Shown here piece by piece: positions 35,145 to 41,803 of a stretch of 42,482 nucleotides of DNA; the first letter of the stretch is position 1; each line of letters opens with the position of its first letter. Source of the DNA: a candidate division WWE3 bacterium (GTDB taxonomy: Bacteria > Patescibacteriota > WWE3 > 2-01-FULL-39-13); NCBI GenBank assembly GCA_027002375.1, contig JALWZX010000060.1:1-42482 (forward strand). The letters are read 5' to 3'. The translations under genes and the position numbers were made by a program. Under the pieces are notes generated by a model. That model had not been told where the DNA came from and searched no databases. It saw only the letters and a list, made by a program, of their open reading frames with translations.

Positions 35145-35746
35145 TGTCAAGATATTTAGGACCGAAATGTAAATTATGTAGAAGAGAGGGAACAAAACTG
35201 TTTCTGAAAGGTGCTAAATGCTACTCTGATAAGTGTCCAATGAATACGCGAAGCTATCCACCTGGACAACATGGCCCATCACGTCGTAGAAGATTATCTG
35301 ATTATGGAAGACATCTGAGAGAAAAACAAAAAGTAAAGAGAATTTACGGTGTATTAGAAACGCAGTTCAGAAGATATTACGAAAAGTCTGCGTCAAAGAA
35401 AGGTATTACTGGTGAGTTACTGTTACAAATGCTTGAGAGAAGATTGGACAGTGTTGTATATTCAAGCGGTTTGGGTCTATCAAGAATGCATGCTAGAAAA
35501 TTAGTTAGACAAGGTAAAATTAAAGTAAATGGAAACGTTGTCACAATTCCATCATATCAAGTTAATGAAAAAGATATGGTTGAATGCGATTTCGTTGGAG
35601 CTAAACCAAAAGATGATAACGAAATGCCCACATGGCTCGAATGGAACAAAGATAAAAAGGCAATAAAGATTCTTAGACTTCCAGAAAGGGATGATATTAG
35701 TCAAGAAATTAACGAACAATTAATAGTTGAATATTATTCGCGTTAA
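35144..35746 (+). CDS. rpsD: 30S ribosomal protein uS4
   Basis: uS4 is a primary 16S rRNA binder and alpha-operon repressor in E. coli. The 200-aa product has an N-terminal zinc knuckle (CKLC, then CYSDKC, about residues 9-31), SYPPGQHGPSRRRRLSDYG and an S4 domain LERRLDSVVYSSGLGLSRMH. The zinc form is typical of Gram-positive-type and many CPR uS4 proteins. GAAGGAGAAT precedes the start. Confidence 0.96.
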   Translation: MSRYLGPKCKLCRREGTKLFLKGAKCYSDKCPMNTRSYPPGQHGPSRRRRLSDYGRHLREKQKVKRIYGVLETQFRRYYEKSASKKGITGELLLQMLERRLDSVVYSSGLGLSRMHARKLVRQGKIKVNGNVVTIPSYQVNEKDMVECDFVGAKPKDDNEMPTWLEWNKDKKAIKILRLPERDDISQEINEQLIVEYYSR

Positions 35747-35788
35747 TAGAAAGATCTTTTTATCTTTTTATTACCGTATTATAAACAT

Positions 35789-36763
35789 ATGTATAATCTA
35801 AAAAAAATAAATTTTAATGTAATTAAAAAAGATGCAACTACAGGGGTTTTTGAAATATCGCCATTAGTTAAGGGCTTTGGATATACAATCGGAAGTGGAA
35901 TAAGAAGAACTTTATTTTCCGCAACTCGAGGCGCTGCAATTGTTTCAGTTTCGATAGACGGTGTATCTCATGAGTTCTCAACAATAGAAGGTGCTACTGA
36001 TGATGTCTTGCAGATCTTACTTAAATTAAAGAAAGTCATTGTTAAAATGTCACCTGAATTTGAACTTGATGATACTGTAGAACTCAAAATAGATGCTAAA
36101 GGACCTGGTGACGTTACAGCTGGTGACATAAGTAATGATGCAGGTGTTGAAATAATTAATAAAGACTTCGTTATTACATCGCTTAATACAGCGAAAGATA
36201 CATTTAAAGCAACTTTAACGGTGAAGCCTGGATATGGTTATGAGCAGGTTGATGAAGATGCAGATGTTGCTATGGGAACTATTTTATTAGATGCAAATTA
36301 TACACCTATCGTGAACGTCAGTTATGACGTTGATGTTGCTCGTGTTGGTAGAGATGATAATTTTGATAAATTAATATTAACTGTTGAAACAGATGGATCA
36401 GTTGATTCTGAAGAGGCGGTTAGAAATTCTGCAAAAGTATTAAAAGAATTCTTTTATAAGGTTGAGACAGGTGAAGATTATACAGAAGAGCAAGATGCTA
36501 TATTGGCAGAGTCTACAGAATCACAAGAGGTTGCTCAAGAGGCTAGTACAACCACACAAAGTGGAATTGCATTAGATGAAATATCGTTAGAAGAGCTGAG
36601 ATTACCTACAAGAACGGTGAATGCATTAAAGAAGGCAGGTATAAGTACACTAGCAGATTTAGCAGATAGATCAGAAGACGACTTATTAAGAGTTCGAAAT
36701 TTAGGTGAAAAATCAATAAGAGAAATAATCGCTTTATTAGAAAAAGAAGGTTTAAAAAAGTAG
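35789..36763 (+). CDS. rpoA: DNA-directed RNA polymerase subunit alpha
   Basis: Alpha dimerises to start RNA polymerase assembly. The 324-aa protein has the N-terminal assembly domain (FEISPLVKGFGYTIGSGIRR, HEFSTIEGATDDVLQILLKL) and a complete C-terminal domain with two helix-hairpin-helix turns (LELRLPTRTVNALKKAG-like, then RVRNLGEKSIREI), joined by an acidic linker near 230-255. The C-terminal domain means UP elements or activators could still be used. Confidence 0.96.
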   Translation: MYNLKKINFNVIKKDATTGVFEISPLVKGFGYTIGSGIRRTLFSATRGAAIVSVSIDGVSHEFSTIEGATDDVLQILLKLKKVIVKMSPEFELDDTVELKIDAKGPGDVTAGDISNDAGVEIINKDFVITSLNTAKDTFKATLTVKPGYGYEQVDEDADVAMGTILLDANYTPIVNVSYDVDVARVGRDDNFDKLILTVETDGSVDSEEAVRNSAKVLKEFFYKVETGEDYTEEQDAILAESTESQEVAQEASTTTQSGIALDEISLEELRLPTRTVNALKKAGISTLADLADRSEDDLLRVRNLGEKSIREIIALLEKEGLKK

Positions 36764-36786
36764 TCTAGTTGAATTCCACGTAATAA

Positions 36787-37293
36787 ATGAGACATAGAGT
36801 AAAAAGAACAAAATTAAATAGAGACAGAGATGGAAGAAAAGCCATTGAAAGAGGTTTACTAAAACAAATTATAGAGCATGGGCATGTAGAAACGACATTA
36901 ATGAAGGCCAAATATATAAGACCAAGGGTTGAGAAATTGGTAACAAAAGCAAAAAAGAATGATTTAGCGACAAGAAGGTTGTTAATTCAAAGATTAAACG
37001 ATAAAGTTTTGGCCAAAAAATTATTAGAGGAAATCGCACCTAAATACCAAGAAGTAGAGGGGGGATATTTAAGAATACGAAGAACAACTATCAGAAAAGG
37101 TGATAGCGCACAATTGGCAGAAGTGTCATTTGTAGAAGTAACACAACCAAAGATAAAAGAAACAAAGAATGATTCAAAGAACTCTACAAAGACTAAAAAA
37201 GCTAAGACAAAATTAGTCGAGAAGAACGAAGGTGAAAAAAAGGGTACCGCCAAACCAAATGGCAAGTCAGAAAGTAAAAAAGAAACAAAATAA
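36787..37293 (+). CDS. rplQ: 50S ribosomal protein bL17 with basic tail
   Basis: The first 116 residues are bL17: MRHRVKRTKLNRDRDGRKAI, ETTLMKAKYIRPRVEKL and the GGYLRIRRTTIRKGDSAQLA block. About 50 additional residues, almost all Lys/Glu/Asn/Thr/Ser, extend the C-terminus to 168 aa and are predicted to be disordered. rplM follows after two bases. Confidence 0.95.
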   Translation: MRHRVKRTKLNRDRDGRKAIERGLLKQIIEHGHVETTLMKAKYIRPRVEKLVTKAKKNDLATRRLLIQRLNDKVLAKKLLEEIAPKYQEVEGGYLRIRRTTIRKGDSAQLAEVSFVEVTQPKIKETKNDSKNSTKTKKAKTKLVEKNEGEKKGTAKPNGKSESKKETK

Positions 37294-37295
37294 TT

Positions 37296-37721
37296 ATGAC
37301 AAAAACAACAAGTTCAACAAAAAAAGAGAACGTGGTAAAGAAATGGCACCATTTAGATGCTGAAAATAGAGTATTAGGTCAATTAGCAACAGAAATTGTA
37401 GAATTATTAATGGGAAAGCACAAGGTTGATTATTCACCAAATATGAACATGGGAGATGGTGTAGTAGTTACGAATTCCGCCAAAGTAGTGCTAACTGGAA
37501 ACAAAGAATCAGGAAAGATTTATTATCGACACTCAAGAAAAGTAGGAAACCTAAAATCCGTAACGGCAGAACAGTTAAGGAGAATAAAGCCAAATGATTT
37601 AATCTATTTGGCTGTAAAAGGAATGCTACCTAAAAATAAATTAAGAAAAGTTAGGTTAGCTAATTTAAAAATTTACAAAGAAAGTGAACACCCACATAAA
37701 GGGCAAGTAACGTCATCGTAA
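37296..37721 (+). CDS. rplM: 50S ribosomal protein uL13
   Basis: uL13 is an early 50S assembly protein. The 141-aa product has KKWHHLDAENRVLGQLATEI, LMGKHKVDYSPNMNMGDGVV, then KIYYRHSRKVGNLK and GMLPKNKLRK. The common rplM-rpsI pairing is kept. Confidence 0.95.
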   Translation: MTKTTSSTKKENVVKKWHHLDAENRVLGQLATEIVELLMGKHKVDYSPNMNMGDGVVVTNSAKVVLTGNKESGKIYYRHSRKVGNLKSVTAEQLRRIKPNDLIYLAVKGMLPKNKLRKVRLANLKIYKESEHPHKGQVTSS

Positions 37722-37739
37722 TTTATTTATTATTAAAAT

Positions 37740-38333
37740 ATGGCAGACGTAAAAAAAGAAACAAAAGAGCAAAAGAAAATAAAGTCGCCCAAAGAAGCAG
37801 AAAAGAAAGCAAAAGTTACAAAACAGACTAGTGATGAGTCTGATAAAAAAGTTGTAGATAAAGTTGTTGAAAACGATGTAGATACAAAGAATCTAGAAAG
37901 CACAGAAAAAGCTGATACCAAGCCCTCAAACGGTAAAAAGAAGTTTTATGCAGGTACTGGTAGAAGAAAAGAATCTGTGGCGAGGGTATGGTTGTATGAC
38001 GAAAAAGGGGAATTTATAGTAAATGGTAAGCCTATCAAAGAATATTTTACGAGTAGAGAAGAGACATTAGAGTGGGTAAAACCGTTTCATGCAATTGGAA
38101 TTTCTCATCCACAATCTAAATTTAGTGCTTCGATAAAGGTTCATGGTGGTGGTAGAACTGGCCAACTAGGTGCTGTGCGTTTAGGCTTATCTAGGGCTTT
38201 AGTAGATCTTGATTCAGAAAATAAGGGTGTATTAAGAACTGCGGATCTATTAACAAGAGATTCTAGAAAAGTTGAGAGAAAGAAAGCATTCTTCAGAAAA
38301 GCTAGAAAGAAACCACAATATTCGAAACGTTAA
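37740..38333 (+). CDS. rpsI: 30S ribosomal protein uS9 with long N-terminal extension
   Basis: The last 130 residues are uS9: YAGTGRRKESVARVWLYD, GGGRTGQLGAVRLGLSRALV and the C-terminal KKAFFRKARKKPQYSKR, whose terminal SKR contacts P-site tRNA. An added 65-residue N-terminus of Lys/Glu/Asp/Thr, likely disordered, makes it 197 aa. Possible alternative starts inside the extension are not supported by any Shine-Dalgarno sequence. Confidence 0.95.
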   Translation: MADVKKETKEQKKIKSPKEAEKKAKVTKQTSDESDKKVVDKVVENDVDTKNLESTEKADTKPSNGKKKFYAGTGRRKESVARVWLYDEKGEFIVNGKPIKEYFTSREETLEWVKPFHAIGISHPQSKFSASIKVHGGGRTGQLGAVRLGLSRALVDLDSENKGVLRTADLLTRDSRKVERKKAFFRKARKKPQYSKR

Positions 38334-38375
38334 AGTATACAAATTATATGGCACATACTTGTCATTCGACCTTAT

Positions 38376-38425
38376 ATAGTAATTAGCAATAAGGAACCCC
38401 GAGCTTTAACTCGTGGAGTTTCATT
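38376..38425. repeat. CCACG-type palindromic repeat, single degenerate copy
   Basis: This 50-bp block aligns without gaps to 42387-42436 with seven differences counted by eye. It contains an imperfect 9-bp palindrome around loop TT (38397-38416, two mismatches) and the flanks ATAGTAATT and GGAGTTTCATT shared by both copies. The form resembles IS200/IS605-end or REP hairpins. No transposase is nearby. Confidence 0.7.
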
Positions 38426-38434
38426 TTATATACT
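38406..38434 (+). promoter_or_regulatory. Promoter of the aldo/keto reductase-like gene, partly inside the repeat
   Basis: TTAACT (38406-38411) lies in the palindromic repeat; after exactly 17 bases TATACT (38429-38434) follows, four bases before the ATG at 38438. The predicted start is at or in the start codon, so the transcript would be leaderless. Confidence 0.45.
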
Positions 38435-38437
38435 TAG

Positions 38438-39367
38438 ATGAATTATAAAGGCTATAATTTATTTCCAATAGGAATAGGAACATGGGGAATAGGTGGTTTT
38501 GCTTCAAAAGATACTACCAACGATAATAAACAAATCGATGCTTTGATTTACCTTTTAGAACATGGATTGAATTACATATCAATTTGCCATTGGTATGCAA
38601 AAGGCCATGCTACAGAAAATCTAGCAAAAGCAATAACCGAAAGTAGGACTAAAAGAAAAACGTTGTTTATAAACCAGTCAATATATTCACACAACAATAA
38701 GAGTGTAGAAGATATAGAAAGTGAAAGAAAAAAATTTTTTGATACACTGAAATTAGATTATGTTGATTCATTACAGTTAGATTTTGGTGTATTTCAAAAA
38801 TATAATTATTTTGAAGTTATAGATTATTTGAAAAACTTATTATCTAATAAGTTAATTAAGTACGTAAATATAACTAATACTAATTTAGAATTTTTGAAAA
38901 AGTTTTATGAGGAATTCAGTCGTGATATTTTTGCATGTGAATCTGGTTTCAATTTTGAAATAAGAGAAAATTATGATAATGGTGTTTTACCTTTTTGTAC
39001 TAGCCACGATGTATTAAATGTTATATATCAACCTATAAGAAGAAATAGAACAGCTAAAAGAAATTGGAAATTATTAGTAGAGTTAGCTACAAAATATGGT
39101 GTTACTCAAAATCAAATTATACTAAAATGGATAATTAGTAATGGGTATCTACCATTGGTTAAGTCAGAAAATATAGAGCATATTAACGAAAACATAAAGG
39201 CGTTAGATATAGAATTAGAAGAAAAAGATGTCAAGAAATTAAATGAATTTAGAGTTGCGAATTATAAACAACCGAAAATTGATTGGGGTTATGATAAAGA
39301 GGGAATTCCTATATATATGCTAAGTAATGTTTTTGATGAAGAGTACGATAGGCAAGTAAAAAATTAG
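38438..39367 (+). CDS. Aldo/keto reductase-like protein, catalytic tetrad lost
   Basis: The 309-aa product follows the aldo/keto reductase barrel: IGIGTWGIGG at the start, YAKGHATENLAKAI, DYVDSLQLDFG, and late in the barrel LKWIISNGYLPLVKSENIEH with NENIKAL (cofactor region). Of the usual Asp-Tyr-Lys-His tetrad only the tyrosine (Y53) is evident; by alignment S48, Q80 and D115 take the places of Asp, Lys and His. It is therefore probably not a normal NADPH reductase. It may bind a ligand or a protein; that is inference. Confidence 0.7.
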   Translation: MNYKGYNLFPIGIGTWGIGGFASKDTTNDNKQIDALIYLLEHGLNYISICHWYAKGHATENLAKAITESRTKRKTLFINQSIYSHNNKSVEDIESERKKFFDTLKLDYVDSLQLDFGVFQKYNYFEVIDYLKNLLSNKLIKYVNITNTNLEFLKKFYEEFSRDIFACESGFNFEIRENYDNGVLPFCTSHDVLNVIYQPIRRNRTAKRNWKLLVELATKYGVTQNQIILKWIISNGYLPLVKSENIEHINENIKALDIELEEKDVKKLNEFRVANYKQPKIDWGYDKEGIPIYMLSNVFDEEYDRQVKN

Positions 39368-39371
39368 TTTG

Positions 39372-39448
39372 CGGGGTGTGGCGCAGTTGGCTAGCGCGTA
39401 CGCATGGGGTGCGTGAGGTCGTGGGTTCAAGTCCCACCACCCCGACCA
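39372..39448 (+). tRNA. tRNA-Pro (GGG anticodon)
   Basis: A full cloverleaf can be drawn: acceptor CGGGGTG/CACCCCG, D stem GCGC/GCGC, anticodon stem TACGC/GCGTG (39399-39415) with loop ATGGGGT giving anticodon GGG at 39406-39408, and T stem GTGGG/CCCAC with loop TTCAAGT. Position 1 is C paired to G72, with discriminator A, both typical of bacterial tRNA-Pro. The CCA end (39446-39448) is encoded. The CYTH gene starts eight bases after CCA. Confidence 0.95.
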
Positions 39449-39465
39449 TTATAATTATGTCTGAC
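39444..39465. repeat. 22-bp direct repeat, copy 1 (tRNA end and CYTH start)
   Basis: The sequence starting GACCATTATAATTATG recurs exactly at 40020-40041. This copy covers the last five bases of the tRNA (GACCA), a TATAAT box, the ATG at 39457 and the first codons TCT GAC. Confidence 0.9.
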
Positions 39466-39993
39466 TATATAGAAAACGAAGTTAAAATTCTAAACATTGA
39501 TGCACAAGAAGTTGCAAAATTGATAGAAAGGTTAGGTGCAACCAAAGTTTTTGATGGAAAAAGAGTTTTTACAACATTTGATACTACTGATAGGTTCTAT
39601 ACCAAGAACAATACAATCATACGACTGACAGAAGAGGGAAAACTTAAGTTAAGTGTTAGTTATATGAACGAAAATGGTGATAAGGAAACTATTAAATTAT
39701 TTACAAGTAGAAAAAAAGAAACTGTAGATTTCTTGTCTAGATTAAATGTTGTTCCAATTGCAAGAGTAGAATCGCATAGAGTTTCATATGAGCTTGATGA
39801 TATAGATTTCGATATAGACAAGTTTCCTAAAATTCCACCATTTTTAGAGGTTGATATAGGCGCGGATTCAAAATATTCATTAGATGAGTTAGTGAGGAAG
39901 TTAAGGTTGGATGGAAATGAATTAGTTAGTATCGGAACTGAGGATATATATTCTAAATATGGCAAGGATTATTTTGAATTGTTTGCTGTGTAA
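39457..39993 (+). CDS. CYTH domain protein (class IV adenylate cyclase/thiamine triphosphatase-like)
   Basis: The CYTH fold is a tunnel that binds triphosphates with divalent metal. The hallmark ExExK is at E6-N-E8-V-K10, and further charged strands follow, such as TIIRLTEEGKLKLSVSY and RVSYELDDIDFDID, ending PPFLEVDIGADSKYSLDEL. The 178-aa protein resembles CyaB-like members, whose substrates vary (cAMP, inorganic triphosphate, thiamine triphosphate). I reject an upstream in-frame extension from 39376 because it lies in the tRNA. Confidence 0.82.
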   Translation: MSDYIENEVKILNIDAQEVAKLIERLGATKVFDGKRVFTTFDTTDRFYTKNNTIIRLTEEGKLKLSVSYMNENGDKETIKLFTSRKKETVDFLSRLNVVPIARVESHRVSYELDDIDFDIDKFPKIPPFLEVDIGADSKYSLDELVRKLRLDGNELVSIGTEDIYSKYGKDYFELFAV

Positions 39994-40019
39994 GTTTTTG
40001 ATCGAATAATATTTAGTGT

Positions 40020-40041
40020 GACCATTATAATTATGTCTGAC
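40020..40041. repeat. 22-bp direct repeat, copy 2 (NUDIX start)
   Basis: Identical to 39444-39465. Here it carries GACCA, TATAAT, the ATG at 40033 and codons TCT GAC of a different gene. The two products share only the residues MSD encoded by the repeat. Confidence 0.9.
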
Positions 40042-40536
40042 AATGAGATTCTTGATATAGTAAATGAAAAAGATGAGGTGATAGGTACTGCCACGCGAAA
40101 AGATTGTCATTCAAATCCCCATCTAATACATCGTACTGTTCACTTTACATTGGTTGACCCTCGTAACAAAAAAGTCTTAATGACCATTAGGTCAAGAAAA
40201 AAGAAACATGATGGTGGCAAGTATTGCGTGTTGGGCGAACATATTTTATCTGGTAAAACATATATCGATGCTATAAAAAGAGGTGTAAATGAAGAGTTGG
40301 GTTTTGTTCCACAAAAATTCAAAGAGTTGTCACATAATATCTTTACATATGATAATCAAAGGGAATTTGTTCGTTTTTTCATAATTCTTTGGAATAACGA
40401 ACAAATTAAATATGACACGAGTGAAATTGAAGATTTAGTGTGGGTTGACATTGATAAGATTGTATCCGCTGATTTAGATTATTCTGATATGACAAGGTAT
40501 TGGATTAAAACTATCAAATGGAGCGATTCAATGTAA
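40033..40536 (+). CDS. NUDIX hydrolase-like protein with an altered Nudix box
   Basis: From the ATG at 40033 the 167-aa product resembles isopentenyl-diphosphate isomerase-type NUDIX proteins (DIVNEKDEVIGTATRKDC, then HLIHRTVHFTLVDP). In the Nudix box the usual G-x5-E-x7-RE-U-x-EE-x-G-U reads E69-x5-K75-x7-R83-G-V-N-E87-E88-L-G-F. Three positions are changed, but the E87-E88 pair is kept. Catalytic ability is uncertain. The GTG at 40018 would add only residues encoded by the 22-bp repeat. Confidence 0.78.
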   Translation: MSDNEILDIVNEKDEVIGTATRKDCHSNPHLIHRTVHFTLVDPRNKKVLMTIRSRKKKHDGGKYCVLGEHILSGKTYIDAIKRGVNEELGFVPQKFKELSHNIFTYDNQREFVRFFIILWNNEQIKYDTSEIEDLVWVDIDKIVSADLDYSDMTRYWIKTIKWSDSM

Positions 40537-40555
40537 ATTCTAAAAATTAAACTAA

Positions 40556-40584
40556 TTACAGTGTCCATGTAATCTTGATATAAT
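40556..40584 (+). promoter_or_regulatory. Promoter of the MFS transporter gene
   Basis: TTACAG (40556-40561), a 17-base spacer and perfect TATAAT (40579-40584) with an extended TG at 40576-40577 give one of the best promoters in the window. The ATG at 40596 lies only 11 bases after the -10, so the leader is very short or absent. Confidence 0.7.
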
Positions 40585-40595
40585 CTTTCGTATAC

Positions 40596-41801
40596 ATGTC
40601 TGAGACTAATTTATCTGAAACTACTTCCAAAAACTTAAAATCTAATATTTCTAAACTTTATGTTTACAAAGCTCTAACAGGTTCGTTTTTTGCTATTCCA
40701 ATAATGGTTTTGTTTTGGCAAGATAATGGCTTGTCATTTACACAAATAATGGTGCTGCAAGCGTATTTTTCAATATTAATTGTTTTACTTGAAATTCCAA
40801 CTGGGTATTTCGCCGATTTATATGGAAGAAAAGCATCTATCATAGTATCATCATTTGGTTTAGGATTTTCTATTTTAATTTATAGTTTTGGTAAAAGTTA
40901 TTTAACATTCTTTTTGGCTGAAACATTTTTTGCAATACAGGCATCTTTTTATTCAGGTAGTGTATCTGCGTTGCTTTATGACACGTTAGTTGATTTAAAA
41001 GAAGAACATAAATACAAGGAAATTTGGGGCAAATCTATGTCTTATGGTTTGTTTGCATTGGCAATCTCTGGAATAATTGGTGCGTTTGCTGCAAAATATA
41101 ATTTAAGATATGCAATTTGGTTATCCGTTCCATTCTTTCTTGCGACAATTCCATTTGCATTCTCTTTTACCGAACCTACTAGACATAAAATAGTAGTGAA
41201 AAAAGGGTACATGAAAGAATTATTAACAATTGTAAAAGACATATTTTTAAAAGAGAAAAACTTAAGGTGGTTAATAATTTATTCTGCGTTGATATTAGGT
41301 TTGAATAAAGCAGGTGTTTGGACATATCAACCTTATATGAAATTGATTGGTATTGATGTCGTCTACTTTGGCTTTATATTTGCAGGGTTTGCAATATTTA
41401 CAGCTATGATTTCCAAATATGCGTACATTATAGAAAAAAAACTAGGTAAGAGGTGGTCTTTGATTATGTTAGTAATTTTAACTTCGGCTGGTTATTTTTT
41501 TATGGGAACTCTCACGATTAAGTTAAGTTTAGCATTTATTTTTATTGGGCAGTTTGTAAGAGGGTTCAGAAGTGTGGTTGTTACAGATTATATAAATCAG
41601 TTAACAGATTCTAGTATTAGAGCCACGGTTTTGTCTGCAGAAAGTTTGATTGGGAAATTAATATATGCATTAATAATTCCACTTATTGGGTGGGTAGCTG
41701 ATGTGTTTTCACTAGAACAGGCTTTATTGATGGTGGGGATAGTTACACTGTTAGTTGGTGGTATATTGCTTGGCATAATGAAAAACGATCATGTGATCTA
41801 A
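40596..41801 (+). CDS. MFS transporter
   Basis: The 401-aa product has about 12 membrane helices, and the family loop-2/3 signature is recognisable as GYFADLYGRKASI (near residues 69-81), preceded by LEIPTG. A cytoplasmic linker near 200-220 joins the two halves. Substrate cannot be told from sequence; drug or metabolite efflux is the usual guess for this group. It converges with the nitrilase-family gene with a gap of two bases. Confidence 0.85.
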   Translation: MSETNLSETTSKNLKSNISKLYVYKALTGSFFAIPIMVLFWQDNGLSFTQIMVLQAYFSILIVLLEIPTGYFADLYGRKASIIVSSFGLGFSILIYSFGKSYLTFFLAETFFAIQASFYSGSVSALLYDTLVDLKEEHKYKEIWGKSMSYGLFALAISGIIGAFAAKYNLRYAIWLSVPFFLATIPFAFSFTEPTRHKIVVKKGYMKELLTIVKDIFLKEKNLRWLIIYSALILGLNKAGVWTYQPYMKLIGIDVVYFGFIFAGFAIFTAMISKYAYIIEKKLGKRWSLIMLVILTSAGYFFMGTLTIKLSLAFIFIGQFVRGFRSVVVTDYINQLTDSSIRATVLSAESLIGKLIYALIIPLIGWVADVFSLEQALLMVGIVTLLVGGILLGIMKNDHVI

Positions 41802-41803
41802 AA

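Noticed and set aside
39376-39456. N-terminal extension of the CYTH frame back to 39376
   Set aside because: The extension is encoded by the tRNA-Pro sequence and is not protein-like; the ATG at 39457 matches the family start.
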